Of a stretch of 64,000 nt of DNA, positions 26,623 through 36,101 are shown one piece after another. Position numbers and translations under genes: made by a program. Source of the DNA: Aureicoccus marinus (GTDB lineage Bacteria; Bacteroidota; Bacteroidia; Flavobacteriales; Flavobacteriaceae). How positions within the stretch are numbered: position 1 is the first letter of the stretch; every line of letters starts with the position of its first letter. The notes under the pieces were generated by a model. The model did not search any database. It was not told the DNA's origin and saw only the letters and a program-made list of their open reading frames with translations. The stretch spans positions 2,983,490-3,047,489 of the forward strand of contig NZ_MQVX01000001.1 of the NCBI RefSeq assembly GCF_002954325.1. The letters run 5' to 3'.

Positions 26623-27261
26623 ATGAAAAATCTAGTTCTCATCTTGATCACGGCAGCTGTGAGCATTTTTGGCTACCGCTACTACGTCGAGAATTACGGA
26701 GATCCTTTTGTTATGGAGAGCGAATCTGCGCTGATCCAGGAAAAGCTCCAAAACGTCTCAAAAATTGTGGTGACCGAAGGTCATTTTTCGGAAGTCAAAA
26801 ACATCAAGGAGTCCAAGGATCTTCTCGGTTCCTATTTTAACCCGAGTTGGCTGCGTACCCACCGAAACGTGCTTCTTGTGGTCAATACGGATGCCTCCAT
26901 CTCTTATGATCTTTCCCAATTGGATTACGAATTGGACGACGCCACCAAAACGCTCCGTATTCTAAGTATTCCGGAGCCCGAGATTATGGTGAATCCTCAA
27001 ATGAAGTACCTCGAGATGAACGAGGGATTTTTCTACTCTTTTGAAGAAGATGATCTCAACAAGATTCGGGATCGCGTTGAGGCCGATATGCGCGAAAAAG
27101 TGGAGGCTTCTACTTTACGCACCAATGCCCAAAACCGCCTGATGAGTGAGCTGTCTAAGTTCTTTGTTCTAACTAATTCTCAGGGTTGGAAACTGGAGTA
27201 TCAAGGCGAAATCGTCAAGCCCCTGGAAGTCTTTACGGAATCCATTCAAAAGGCGAACTAA
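26623..27261 (+). CDS. DUF4230 domain protein
   Basis: Encodes about 212 residues. The start at 26623 gives MKNLVLILITAAVSIFGYRYY, a single N-terminal membrane anchor. The remaining 180 residues match the DUF4230 pattern: an early beta region, then LRILSIPEPEIMVNP, an acidic EEDDLNKIRDRVEADMREK helix and a C-terminal strand region. Function is unknown; members are anchored to the membrane and found in many phyla. It lies 52 bases after alaS and ten bases before the M61-like peptidase gene, so it is likely in an operon with the latter. A weak TACCTTTT element is present at 26587-26594. Confidence 0.85.
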   Translation: MKNLVLILITAAVSIFGYRYYVENYGDPFVMESESALIQEKLQNVSKIVVTEGHFSEVKNIKESKDLLGSYFNPSWLRTHRNVLLVVNTDASISYDLSQLDYELDDATKTLRILSIPEPEIMVNPQMKYLEMNEGFFYSFEEDDLNKIRDRVEADMREKVEASTLRTNAQNRLMSELSKFFVLTNSQGWKLEYQGEIVKPLEVFTESIQKAN

Positions 27262-27270
27262 GTAGGTAAT

Positions 27271-28971
27271 ATGAGGCACTTCTTCGGTCGAATGGTGTTT
27301 TTATTGAGTGCACTACTCTTGGTCAGTAGTTGTCAAGAAGAAGAGCGTCTGTCGCTGAGTTACACCATACGTCCGGTACAAAATGACTCCCTTCCTCTTT
27401 TGGAGGTGCTTTTGGATTTGCCGCCTAATCCGGCAGGTTTTACACGTTTGCATTACGCCAACACGGCTTGGGGGGAGGAAGAGCTTCACAGGGCTTTGTT
27501 TTCCCTGCAAATGGAGCCCGAGCGACCCGATAACCGTGTCGAAATAAACAAGGACAGCGGCTGGATCGACCTGCATTACTCCCGTGATCTTAATCAATTA
27601 AAATTCCGCTACCAACTCCAGCAGGACTTTGATCAGGCCAAGCTGAGCACCTCGGAGGTGTATCGTCCGATCATTCAGGAGAACTACTTTCACCTGTTTT
27701 CGCACCACCTCTTCATGGGGCCTGCGACCGAGAAACCCCTCGACATTGCTGTTCGGTGGGCGGATTTTTCGGAGGACTATGTGATTCACAACAGCTTTGG
27801 AACAGGGCAGCGGATCCAACGCCTAGAATCGGTGGACTGGAATGACTTCCAGAGTGCCATTTTTGTGGGAGGGGACTTTCGGGTTTATCAGGATGAATTG
27901 ATGGGGAACAAGATCAGTCTGGCCACAAGGGGTGATTGGATTCCTTTTGAGGAAGAAGAGGTTTTTGCCATACTCAAAGAAACCTTGGAGGCACAGCGTG
28001 AATTTTGGAATGACCACAGCCAAGCATACTTTACGGTGAGTCTCCATCCTTTTGGACAGGAGCAAGGCAGCAGTTTTCAAGGGACCGGTTTAACCAACAG
28101 TTTTGCCACCTCAGTTTCCAACAACAGCTATACCGATTTGGATCAACTGGTTTATCTCTTCAACCACGAATTGATGCACAACTGGATTGGACACCGAATT
28201 GAAAACAGCAATGAGGAAGAGCAGTATTGGTTTAGTGAGGGCTTTACCGAGTACTACACCTTTAAAAACATTGCTCGAAACGGGGTTGGAGGGGCGGAAG
28301 AAAGTTCCTTCTTTTCCTCCTTAAACTTAGCTGCCCGACAGCTGTATTCTTCGCCGGTTCGCGAAGAACCCAATAGCCAGATCAACTACGAGAACTTTTG
28401 GAGTAATCCGGACTACGGGAAGCTGCCCTATTACCGTGGGGCCTTGTTTGCCTTCCTGGTCGATATGCAAATTATTCACCATTCGGCAGGACGTAAGTCT
28501 TTGGACGATATGATGCGGGAATTCTTGGTTCTGTCGCAACAAGGAGAGCGCTTGAGTCACGAATTGTTTTTAGAGGTTTTAGAAGACTATTGGGAAGAGG
28601 GGAAAACCTATTTTGATCGGCACATTATTCGCGGGGAGTTTTTTGATTTCGCCAAGGAATATGCCCGCTTAGGACTGCAATACGAACCGGAAGCCGTGGT
28701 TTATGAAATGGGTTTTGAACTCTCCGATGATCGAAAGCAGATCAAAAGCGTCCAAGCCGGAACAGCGGCGGAGAAAGCCGGATTGCAAGCCGGAGATTTA
28801 CTCTTTTCGCGTAGTATCTGGTATGGCAATACCGAGAAACCCATTGATTTGGGTGTTGTCCGGGGCAAGAAACAGCTACAGATTTCTTTTTTTCCAATTA
28901 AACGAGTGCAGCTACCCCAGCTCATCGAGAGCGGGAACAATTGGGATAAGCTCCAGATTTCCGTTAATTGA
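27271..28971 (+). CDS. M61-like zinc metallopeptidase lipoprotein with PDZ domain
   Basis: Encodes 566 residues with a lipobox VSSC (Cys 21). A beta-rich N-terminal region is followed by a gluzincin catalytic domain: HELMH at residues 299-303 and the third ligand in WFSEGFTEYY (Glu 323), as in families M1 and M61. Residues about 485-545 form a PDZ-like segment (IKSVQAGTAAEKAGLQAGDLL). The M61 assignment (glycyl aminopeptidase-type) rests on the WFSEG motif, the N-terminal domain and the terminal PDZ. It likely trims peptides at the cell envelope. Its 3' end overlaps the convergent hydroxylase gene by 8 bases. Confidence 0.85.
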   Translation: MRHFFGRMVFLLSALLLVSSCQEEERLSLSYTIRPVQNDSLPLLEVLLDLPPNPAGFTRLHYANTAWGEEELHRALFSLQMEPERPDNRVEINKDSGWIDLHYSRDLNQLKFRYQLQQDFDQAKLSTSEVYRPIIQENYFHLFSHHLFMGPATEKPLDIAVRWADFSEDYVIHNSFGTGQRIQRLESVDWNDFQSAIFVGGDFRVYQDELMGNKISLATRGDWIPFEEEEVFAILKETLEAQREFWNDHSQAYFTVSLHPFGQEQGSSFQGTGLTNSFATSVSNNSYTDLDQLVYLFNHELMHNWIGHRIENSNEEEQYWFSEGFTEYYTFKNIARNGVGGAEESSFFSSLNLAARQLYSSPVREEPNSQINYENFWSNPDYGKLPYYRGALFAFLVDMQIIHHSAGRKSLDDMMREFLVLSQQGERLSHELFLEVLEDYWEEGKTYFDRHIIRGEFFDFAKEYARLGLQYEPEAVVYEMGFELSDDRKQIKSVQAGTAAEKAGLQAGDLLFSRSIWYGNTEKPIDLGVVRGKKQLQISFFPIKRVQLPQLIESGNNWDKLQISVN

Positions 28972-30724
28972 CCTTAGTCGAAACTTCTAGTCGAGCCAGT
29001 TCCAGGCCGTCCCCAATCAGCTGGTTTTTTGCAGGCATTTGTGCCGCTCTTTCTTCCAGTACTTTTTGTAGCTCATCGGCCCAATCGAAGGCTTGGTTTT
29101 TCAAGGCAAATTCAAAAATTTCGACCCCCAATAACCAATCCTCTTTATAGGTGGATTCCCATGCATTCCAAAGCTGCTGCGCTTCTTCCAGAGATCCTTT
29201 TTGTTCGCGTAAAGTCCTCATTTGGCCATAAAGAGCTTCCTGCTGTACTTGTGCGGGGTCTTTTTCGGTTTCTCCGTGAGAGGGCTCCAATTCATGCGAG
29301 ATCAAATTAAAACTCAAGAGGTCTGCCGGCCCATTGAATGCCGAGATCAACTCAGCCCCAACCGCCATATGATAAAGGCCCCAATCGGGTAAGAAGAGCT
29401 GTCTGCCTTCACAACTAACCGTACATTCTTCAAAGGTGATCAGTACGATCTTCCCGAGCAGGTTTCGGGTGCCGGTAATGATACGTCCCTCGACGACCAC
29501 ACCTCCTTCAAATTCCAGACGTACTTCTTCCCCTTCGTATATTTTATAAGCTTTCAGATCACGAGGCGCCATATCTTCGATGGCAATATTGATGCCCTTG
29601 AGTTTGCCAATCGGGGAACCAAACCCATCGGGGTGGTTTCGCGTTCCGTGACCGACCAGCTCCTTTTGCTGGTAGGAGAGAGCGGTAGGGCCCAAAGTCG
29701 TCATGTAAACGGGCTTGCCGTCTTTCTCTAAGACCTGGTTAAAGATTCCGGAAACTTGAATACCGGTACTGAGTTCTACCGTACCAAGAGACTTGGAATC
29801 AACGAGTTTTTGAATGCCCTCCAGACCGCCACGTCGCAGGGCCATACTGTCGGCAAAATCCTCCAGAACCTGGCTTAAAAAGGCAAAGTCTGGGGTTACA
29901 TAGAGTTGAGGTTGGGGTTTGGTGATGTCAAAGCCTTGACGCGTAGCCTCAATGGAATAAGGCAGTTTTTGGACCTCGTCAGTCAAACACCATTGACTCT
30001 CGCCGATGGAAGAAAGCAAGCCGGCACCATAGATTTTAGGCTCTTCCAGGGAGCCGATTAGGCCGTATTCAACGGTCCACCAGTGGAGATTGCGAATAAG
30101 GGCCATTTCGCTGGGTTCACCCATATTGTTCTGCACCTGTTCAATGCGTTCTTCGGCCAATTTTATTTCTTCCGGAGCGGTTTCCGGAGCTTCTTTGATG
30201 ATGGAGAGGTGACGTACTGCTTCGTAGAGTTCGTAATCCTTTCCGCTCGAAATCGCCTTGGAGCCAATTTCACCAAATCTTCTGAGGTATTCGGCGTATT
30301 CGGGGTTGGCAATGATGGGCGCGTGCCCTGCGCCTTCGTGAATAATATCGGGTGCCGGGGTGTATTGGATGTTCTCGAGCTGTCGGATATCCGAGGCGAT
30401 CACCAGTACATTGTAGGCCTGGAATTCCATAAAGGCAGAAGGGGGGATAAAACCGTCCACAGCGACCGCAGCCCAGCCAATTTCTTTGAGAATGCGGTTC
30501 ATTCCGTACATGTTCGGAATGCTGTCAATCGAGATCCCCGTCTTTTCTAAACCTTCGACGTAAGAGGAGTGGGCCACCTGACTGAGGTAGTCCACATTTT
30601 TACGCATCACGTAGCGCCATACCGCCTGATCAATAGGGCTGTAATCCTCGTAGTTTTGAGGTTTGATGTACTGACGCAGGTGGTCTGGAAGTCGGTCCAA
30701 AACCGGGTTACTCTCGTAAGACAT
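28964..30724 (-). CDS. Aromatic amino acid hydroxylase (phenylalanine 4-monooxygenase-like) with C-terminal extension
   Basis: Encodes 586 residues. The pterin-dependent hydroxylase domain occupies about residues 1-300: IIHEGAGHAPIIANPEYAEY supplies iron ligands His 129 and His 134, and WWTVEYGLIG supplies Glu 219. Such enzymes convert phenylalanine to tyrosine with O2 and tetrahydropterin. The last 280 residues contain beta-strand-rich and then helical regions with no recognised catalytic motif; this extension is usual for the Bacteroidetes form and may be regulatory. Phenylalanine versus tryptophan specificity cannot be read from sequence alone. A near-consensus -7 element TATTTTTA (minus strand, 30744-30751) precedes the start. 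Confidence 0.9.
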   Translation of the reverse strand: MSYESNPVLDRLPDHLRQYIKPQNYEDYSPIDQAVWRYVMRKNVDYLSQVAHSSYVEGLEKTGISIDSIPNMYGMNRILKEIGWAAVAVDGFIPPSAFMEFQAYNVLVIASDIRQLENIQYTPAPDIIHEGAGHAPIIANPEYAEYLRRFGEIGSKAISSGKDYELYEAVRHLSIIKEAPETAPEEIKLAEERIEQVQNNMGEPSEMALIRNLHWWTVEYGLIGSLEEPKIYGAGLLSSIGESQWCLTDEVQKLPYSIEATRQGFDITKPQPQLYVTPDFAFLSQVLEDFADSMALRRGGLEGIQKLVDSKSLGTVELSTGIQVSGIFNQVLEKDGKPVYMTTLGPTALSYQQKELVGHGTRNHPDGFGSPIGKLKGINIAIEDMAPRDLKAYKIYEGEEVRLEFEGGVVVEGRIITGTRNLLGKIVLITFEECTVSCEGRQLFLPDWGLYHMAVGAELISAFNGPADLLSFNLISHELEPSHGETEKDPAQVQQEALYGQMRTLREQKGSLEEAQQLWNAWESTYKEDWLLGVEIFEFALKNQAFDWADELQKVLEERAAQMPAKNQLIGDGLELARLEVSTKVN

Positions 30725-30768
30725 AAGGTATTTTCTAAGGGTCTAAAAATACGAAATCAGGAGCGCAT

Positions 30769-30802
30769 AAAAAAAGAGCCGCCCCGGTAAGGGAGCGGCT
30801 TT
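30769..30802 (-). terminator. Terminator after the DUF4136 lipoprotein gene
   Basis: On the minus strand AGCCGC-TCCCTTACCGGGG-CGGCT forms a GC-rich stem (30777-30800) followed by a run of seven T. It lies just after the end of the gene at 30825. Confidence 0.75.
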
Positions 30803-30824
30803 AGAGTTGTATAGCCTGTAGGTG

Positions 30825-31380
30825 TTATTTGGCTTCTGGCGGGTACTCCTGCAGAATTTCCTGAACGAATTCCTGGATACGGGCTTCCCGCTTTTCTACT
30901 TTTTTGCTGGTGCTCAAGTTTCCTGCACCGCGGCCTTGCCAGACCAGTTTCTTTTCATCCGCATCGATAAAGTCAATAAAGAGGGAGCCTTCTGTGCGGG
31001 TGCTCACGTTGTTACCTCCCCAGCCGTCCCCAGACCCAGGGGTTGTAAAAGCCGCCCCAACCACGACCCCAGCCCCAGCCGAAGTTGTTGTTGTACACGT
31101 CTACACGTTCGCGTTCTTTGGTGAAAATACTCACCAGTAAATCAGGATCATTGGACTTCACAAAGCCTCTGGCAGACATTTCCTGGTCGATGGCACGCAG
31201 AATACGGCGTTTATCCAGGTCGGAAATCTGGGCTTTGTCTATGCCTGTTTTGTAGAAGGCATAGGTCTTGTACTGTTGGAAATTCATTTTTTGGTCGTAG
31301 TCCGCGACCACGCGAACCGAGACACAGGAGCTCAGGACGAGCACCGAAAGCAGGGCAAAAAGGGGCATGCACTTTTTCAT
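30825..31380 (-). pseudogene. DUF4136 lipoprotein gene with an apparent frameshift
   Basis: Two frames join into one DUF4136-type lipoprotein. The first starts MKKCMPLFAL at 31380 (an alternative start lies at 31392), has lipobox LSSC (Cys 19), then NFQQYKTYAFY and RRILRAIDQEMSARGF, and stops at 31012 after a Gly/Trp-rich segment. The second frame, open from 31064 to 30825, supplies the expected end: NNVSTRTEGSLFIDFIDADEKK, LVWQGRGAG and the terminal helix EFVQEILQEYPP. The switch lies between about 31024 and 31040 in GGGTCTGGGGACGGC; it needs one base removed or two added. It may be a sequencing error. The product would be an envelope lipoprotein of about 184 residues of unknown role. Confidence 0.75.
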
Positions 31381-31446
31381 AGAACTTTTCATTTTCAATG
31401 GTTTGATAACAGGAAGAATACCACAAATAACATGCCGAATTTGCAC

Positions 31447-31686
<240 letters not shown>

Positions 31687-31724
31687 CTAACGATGAAGCG
31701 CAAATCGAAATAAGGGCCATTGGG

Positions 31725-31732
31725 TATCTTTG
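31725..31732 (+). promoter_or_regulatory. Candidate -7 element for the 31757-35128 gene run
   Basis: TATCTTTG, an exact TANNTTTG match, 25 bases before the start codon at 31757. No clear -33 element is visible. It would drive a five-gene plus-strand run ending with hemL. Confidence 0.45.
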
Positions 31733-31756
31733 AGATGCCTCAATAAATGAAACCTT

Positions 31757-32089
31757 ATGGTCCTTGTTATTCGCCAGTTTTTCCCCAAAGATTATGTTGG
31801 ATTGTGCCTTTGGCCTTTCATCATTCTGCGGGAAAAGCACCTGCTCAATGACCAGATTCTTATCAATCACGAGCGCATCCATTTGCAACAGCAATGGGAA
31901 TTGGGCATCCTGCCTTTTTACGTTTGGTACTTCATTGAGTGGTTATGGAAGTGTTTGCTTTACGGAGATCGTTACCTGGCTTACCAGAACATTTCTTTTG
32001 AGCGCGAAGCGTACGCCAACGAAGACAATTTGCTCTACCCTGCTCAGCGCAAGCGTTTCTCCTTTTTGCAGTACTGCTTCAAAAAATAA
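31757..32089 (+). CDS. Small conserved protein with HExxH-type motif
   Basis: Encodes 110 residues. Two weakly hydrophobic segments (about 12-25 and 52-68) flank INHERIHLQQQ (residues about 36-46), an HExxH pattern that could bind zinc; Glu 84 in FEREAYANE could be a third ligand as in M48/M56-type peptidases. The protein is much shorter than a normal peptidase, so activity is not assured. Related short proteins are common in flavobacteria as hypothetical proteins. Its TAA overlaps the start of the next gene by one base (TAATG), implying translational coupling. Confidence 0.7.
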   Translation: MVLVIRQFFPKDYVGLCLWPFIILREKHLLNDQILINHERIHLQQQWELGILPFYVWYFIEWLWKCLLYGDRYLAYQNISFEREAYANEDNLLYPAQRKRFSFLQYCFKK

Positions 32090-33015
32090 TGCCGCTTTCT
32101 CGCCTACAGCCGATCGGCTCCTTTTTAGGTCTCCATGATTCCATAAGCCTTGATCTATTGCGGGAAGACGAACTACATCCTCTTGTCTCAGGGAATAAAT
32201 TCAGAAAGTTAAAATACAATGTTCAGGCCGCCCTGCAGGGCTCCTATCCAGGCATTTTGACCTTTGGAGGCGCCTATTCCAACCATCTGGTGGCCACCGC
32301 TGCGGCCTGCGCAGAGGCGAGGATAAAGTCGATTGGAATCGTGCGGGGGGAGGAAGTCGCTAGGCTTTGGAAAGGCAATCCAACCCTGTCGACAGCAGCG
32401 GGTCTCGGGATGGAGCTTCACTTTGTCTCACGGGAAGTTTATGCCTCTAAAAGGGGAAACGTGTGGGCGGATTGGAAATCCCTTTTGGGCTTGGATAGTT
32501 CAAAAGATTACCTCGTGCTGCCCGAGGGAGGTACCAATGAATTGGCTATACAGGGCTGTGCCGAAATCCTTGAGGATTGTGACGACTATGATGTGGTTGT
32601 TGCGGCCGTGGGTACAGGGGGAACACTGGCGGGCCTTATCCGTGGATCAAGCCCTCAACAGCATATAATTGGAATCTCTGCCCTTCCGGAATCCGGAATG
32701 AGCGACCTTATCCGTACCTTTACCAAGCGAACCAACTGGGAGATTAGGTATGACTATCACGGAGGGCGTTACGCGAGCATAACCCCTGATCTGGTACAGT
32801 TTATGAATACCTTCTACCAGCAAAGCGGAATCCCGCTTGATCCGGTTTATACCGCAAAAATGCTCTGGGGGCTAAAAGAACTGTTCAATTCAGGCCAGCT
32901 GTCAAGCGACCAACGCGTTTTAGCGATTCACACCGGAGGCCTGCAAGGCATTGCAGGTATGAACCAAAAACTGGAGAAAAAACAATGGCCAAGAATTCTA
33001 GATCCCTCCGAATAA
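32089..33015 (+). CDS. PLP-dependent 1-aminocyclopropane-1-carboxylate deaminase/D-cysteine desulfhydrase-like enzyme
   Basis: Encodes 308 residues with the fold-type II PLP signature of this family. The cofactor lysine is expected in SGNKFRKLKYN (residues 34-44), followed by TFGGAYSNHLVATAAA and a phosphate-binding GTGGTLAGL segment near residue 175. Family members break down D-cysteine or 1-aminocyclopropane-1-carboxylate, giving ammonia and a keto acid; which substrate is used here cannot be told. It overlaps the upstream small gene by one base and the downstream glucosaminidase gene by 31 bases. Confidence 0.88.
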   Translation: MPLSRLQPIGSFLGLHDSISLDLLREDELHPLVSGNKFRKLKYNVQAALQGSYPGILTFGGAYSNHLVATAAACAEARIKSIGIVRGEEVARLWKGNPTLSTAAGLGMELHFVSREVYASKRGNVWADWKSLLGLDSSKDYLVLPEGGTNELAIQGCAEILEDCDDYDVVVAAVGTGGTLAGLIRGSSPQQHIIGISALPESGMSDLIRTFTKRTNWEIRYDYHGGRYASITPDLVQFMNTFYQQSGIPLDPVYTAKMLWGLKELFNSGQLSSDQRVLAIHTGGLQGIAGMNQKLEKKQWPRILDPSE

Positions 33016-33851
33016 CCGCGCTCTTTGCCTTGCTGATTGTTTCAGCCTGTGGAACCAAGAAGCGCACCTATTCCGATCGCAAAGAACGTCCGACCGAAGA
33101 AGTACGCGTGCCTAACAATCCAACCCCTGTTCCCCAAGGTGGAGTAGTGGTGGATAAAACGGAACTCTACCCCATGCCCGAGGATCCGGGTCGTTTTATT
33201 CGATTTACCATCAATTCGGTAGAAGACTACATCAGCACCTTTTCGGATATCGCCCAACAAGAAATGAAAGCGTACGGAATTCCAGCCAGTATAACGCTGG
33301 CTCAGGGCATTCTTGAAAGCGGAGCCGGTCGTGGGGAACTCACCCAGAAGACCAATAACCATTTTGGGATTAAGTGTCATCAGAATTGGACCGGAGCAGT
33401 AGCCTATCACGATGATGACGAAGAAGGAGAATGCTTCAGAAGATACAACCACCCGATGTACTCTTTTCGGGACCACAGTGTGTTTTTGTCGTCTCGCGCG
33501 CGTTACCGTTCTCTTTTTGACTTAAAACGGACCGACTATCACGCTTGGGCACGAGGCCTTAGACAAGCCGGTTACGCTACTGACCCGCGTTATCCACAAA
33601 AACTCACCTCCCTGATTGAGCGCTACAAGTTGTATCGCTACGACAATGAGGTCATCCGTCAGGGGATGAAAGTAAAGCGGGATCCCATCCCAACAGAAAT
33701 TGTGACTTATGAGGTCAAAGCCGGAGATACCTTGTACGGAATTTCCAAGAAGTTCTTCGTTTCGGTTAAGGAATTGATGAGCTTTAATGGCCTGAAAAGC
33801 ACATTAATTGAACCCGGTCAACAACTTAAAATTCGGAAAGAAAGCCGATGA
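32985..33851 (+). CDS. Glucosaminidase (peptidoglycan hydrolase) lipoprotein with LysM domain
   Basis: Encodes 288 residues: lipobox VSAC (Cys 22), a linker, a GH73-type glucosaminidase domain (about 65-215) with [17 protein letters not shown] carrying the likely catalytic Glu and NNHFGIKCH after it, and a C-terminal LysM domain (about 240-285; [19 protein letters not shown]) that binds glycan strands. It cleaves N-acetylglucosaminyl bonds in the cell wall from the envelope. The start at 32985 lies within the preceding gene. The stop overlaps hemL by four bases (ATGA). Confidence 0.92.
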   Translation: MAKNSRSLRITALFALLIVSACGTKKRTYSDRKERPTEEVRVPNNPTPVPQGGVVVDKTELYPMPEDPGRFIRFTINSVEDYISTFSDIAQQEMKAYGIPASITLAQGILESGAGRGELTQKTNNHFGIKCHQNWTGAVAYHDDDEEGECFRRYNHPMYSFRDHSVFLSSRARYRSLFDLKRTDYHAWARGLRQAGYATDPRYPQKLTSLIERYKLYRYDNEVIRQGMKVKRDPIPTEIVTYEVKAGDTLYGISKKFFVSVKELMSFNGLKSTLIEPGQQLKIRKESR

Positions 33852-35128
33852 GGTACCAAAGAAGTAGTGCCCTCTTTGCCGAGGCACAACAGGTGATTCC
33901 CGGTGGTGTGAATTCGCCAGTTCGGGCATTTAATGCCGTAGGAGGAACCCCCGTATTTGTGAAGTACGCCAAAGGTGCTCACCTCTACGACGAAGACAAT
34001 AACCGCTTAATCGATTATATCTCCAGCTGGGGGCCGCTGATTTTAGGGCACGCCCATCAGGAGGTGGTTGACCGCATTGTGGAGCAAGCCCAAAAAGGTA
34101 CTTCCTTCGGCATGCCGACCGCCATCGAAACCGAGCTGGCGGAGCTGGCCGTTTCTATGGTCCCGAATATTGATCAGATTCGTTTTGTCAATAGTGGTAC
34201 CGAGGCTTGTATGAGTGCGGTCCGTTTGGCGCGCGGATATACAGGACGCGAAAAGATCATCAAGTTTGCGGGTTGTTACCACGGACATTCCGATGCCTTT
34301 TTAATTCAGGCAGGAAGTGGAGCGGTCACCTTTGGTTCGCCCAACAGTCCAGGAGTAACCCAAGGGACCGCGAAGGACACACTCTTGGCGAATTATAATG
34401 ACCTGGAAAACGTCAAGGAATTGGTGCAGGCCAATAGTGGAGAAATAGCAGCCATCATTCTGGAGCCCGTAGCCGGAAATATGGGTTGTATACTCCCAGA
34501 AGAGGGATTTTTGGAAGGACTCCGGGCGCTCTGTGATCAAGAGGGAATTCTGTTGCTCTTTGATGAGGTAATGACCGGATTTCGCTTGGCTCCGGGAGGA
34601 GCACAAGAGCTTTTGGGAATCCGTGCAGATATCCTGATGTTTGGTAAAGTGATCGGAGGAGGATTGCCGGTTGGTGCTTTCGCCGCCCGAAAAGAAATCA
34701 TGGCCCATTTGGCCCCATTGGGGCCCGTCTATCAGGCGGGTACCCTGAGCGGAAATCCCTTGGCCATGAGTGCTGGCTTGGCTATGCTGACCCATTTGAA
34801 GAATAACCCAGATGTATTCAATAGTTTGGATGCCAAGTGCGAGCAACTCGCCGATGGAATAGGTTCCATTTTAAAAGAAAAAGGCATCGTTCACCAGGTC
34901 AATCGTCTGGGAAGTATGGTGTCTGTGCACTTTTGTGAAGAAAAAGTTCGGGATTTCGCTTCGGCGGCTAAGGGCAATAACGAGCATTTTATGCGCTACT
35001 TTCACGGGATGCTCGATCGAGGAGTCTACCTGCCACCTTCCGCTTTTGAAAGTTATTTCTTGAATGATGCACTGAGTCAGTCCGATATCGAGTTTACTTT
35101 AGACGCAGTAAAAGACTTGTACAGCTGA
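33848..35128 (+). CDS. hemL: Glutamate-1-semialdehyde 2,1-aminomutase
   Basis: Encodes 426 residues, normal for HemL. The class III aminotransferase fold is clear: [15 protein letters not shown] near the N-terminus, [32 protein letters not shown], and the PLP lysine in [14 protein letters not shown] (Lys about 267). It converts glutamate-1-semialdehyde to 5-aminolevulinate, the precursor of heme, in the C5 pathway. It is coupled by a four-base overlap to the glucosaminidase gene and ends the plus-strand run. No hemA or hemB is in this window. Confidence 0.96.
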   Translation: MRYQRSSALFAEAQQVIPGGVNSPVRAFNAVGGTPVFVKYAKGAHLYDEDNNRLIDYISSWGPLILGHAHQEVVDRIVEQAQKGTSFGMPTAIETELAELAVSMVPNIDQIRFVNSGTEACMSAVRLARGYTGREKIIKFAGCYHGHSDAFLIQAGSGAVTFGSPNSPGVTQGTAKDTLLANYNDLENVKELVQANSGEIAAIILEPVAGNMGCILPEEGFLEGLRALCDQEGILLLFDEVMTGFRLAPGGAQELLGIRADILMFGKVIGGGLPVGAFAARKEIMAHLAPLGPVYQAGTLSGNPLAMSAGLAMLTHLKNNPDVFNSLDAKCEQLADGIGSILKEKGIVHQVNRLGSMVSVHFCEEKVRDFASAAKGNNEHFMRYFHGMLDRGVYLPPSAFESYFLNDALSQSDIEFTLDAVKDLYS

Positions 35129-35137
35129 GGCTAAAAA

Positions 35138-35166
35138 ATAAGAAGGCCACGCGCATGTCGTGGCCT
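35138..35166 (-). terminator. Terminator of the 35186-35638 gene
   Basis: AGGCCACG at 35144-35151 pairs with CGTGGCCT at 35159-35166. On the minus strand the stem is followed by TTCTTATTTTTT. It may also slow plus-strand transcripts leaving hemL, though no T-run follows on that strand. Confidence 0.7.
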
Positions 35167-35185
35167 CCTCAATCAACAAAAAACA

Positions 35186-35638
35186 CTACCTACTTCTACC
35201 TTTCCTCAGCATGCTCCTCTTGCCTTCCACACTGCGTGCTCTGATCTTTTTCCAGCGTAGGTACTGGTCCTCGTCAAGGAGCTCTCGCAGTTGTTGTTGG
35301 TAGGCGATCTGCTGGTCCAACACTTGGTTTTGTCTTTTATATCGTTCTTCCGCACTGGATCGGGTCTCCGAGGACTCACGGGCTTCTTTGCGGGTCTCCA
35401 TCATTTCTTGTTTCCAACGGGCTTCTTCTTCGTTTAAAGCCTGAACTCCACGTTGTTGCTTGGCCGTCAAATCCAAAGCCAAGGACATTTTTTTTGTTTT
35501 CAAGGTTGCCCGTTCTTCAGGTGCAAGCTCAGAAAGCATTTGGCGTTGAGCTTTCATTTTTTTCATTGCTTGGTGTCCCTGAGCCTGCACAGCACTGAAG
35601 CTGCCCAGCAGAACAAGGGCAATAATTACTTTACGCAT
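35186..35638 (-). CDS. Periplasmic helical protein, Spy/CpxP or DUF4890-like
   Basis: Encodes 150 residues with a signal peptide ending near VQAQ. The mature part is almost wholly charged helix, rich in Lys, Arg, Glu and Gln, with LDLTAKQQ near residue 55, reminiscent of the LTxxQ repeat of Spy/CpxP-type periplasmic chaperones, and ARWKQEMMETRKEARES in the middle. Small proteins of this type in Bacteroidetes are assigned to DUF4890 or to Spy-like families. Role probably in envelope protein protection; this is inference. A terminator follows it. Confidence 0.7.
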   Translation of the reverse strand: MRKVIIALVLLGSFSAVQAQGHQAMKKMKAQRQMLSELAPEERATLKTKKMSLALDLTAKQQRGVQALNEEEARWKQEMMETRKEARESSETRSSAEERYKRQNQVLDQQIAYQQQLRELLDEDQYLRWKKIRARSVEGKRSMLRKGRSR

Positions 35639-35748
35639 GATTTTGATTTTAATGTTACGCCTCTAGGACTTCTGTCATAGGGAAGCGTTTAAAACCAAAA
35701 CCAATTTTGGGAAGGATTTCACATTTGCCTTCCGTGGTTCTTCGGTAT

Positions 35749-35943
35749 TTAATCCAGGGTGTTTTGGTCGAGGAGCTCTTGCTCTTCTCCTTGAAGCTCT
35801 GAAAGATCTTGAGCTTCCATTTCTACGTAGTTTTCGCTAACGATCTGTAGAGAGTTTTGATTTTGTTCGTAGTCGTAGTAAAATACAGCTGCGATTACGA
35901 AGCAGGAAAGATAGACCAGGCTTTTGATTTTGTAGGTTTTCAT
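35749..35943 (-). CDS. Small membrane-anchored acidic protein
   Basis: Encodes 64 residues: a basic MKTYKIK start, one hydrophobic helix (about 8-24) and a very acidic C-terminal half (EMEAQDLSELQGEEQELLDQ). This looks like a single-pass or exported peptide. It has its own intergenic spaces on both sides (about 110 and 160 bases). No family is recognised; that it is a real gene is supported by the ordered topology and composition only. Confidence 0.5.
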   Translation of the reverse strand: MKTYKIKSLVYLSCFVIAAVFYYDYEQNQNSLQIVSENYVEMEAQDLSELQGEEQELLDQNTLD

Positions 35944-36050
35944 GATTCATAGGATTTGGGTTACCTAAAGTACTCATTTATAACGCATAGAATTCGAATA
36001 TGTTGTGAACCTAGGGAGAAGTGTAGGTGAACACCTGATTTTTGTACACG

Positions 36051-36077
36051 AAAAAGGGCAAACATATTGTTTGCCCT
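36051..36077 (-). terminator. Terminator of the metzincin protease gene
   Basis: AGGGCAAACA-TAT-TGTTTGCCCT forms a perfect stem. On the minus strand it is followed by TTTTTC, and it lies 25 bases after the end of the gene at 36102. Confidence 0.8.
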
Positions 36078-36101
36078 ATGAAATTCGTCTAAACCCTCTT
36101 T

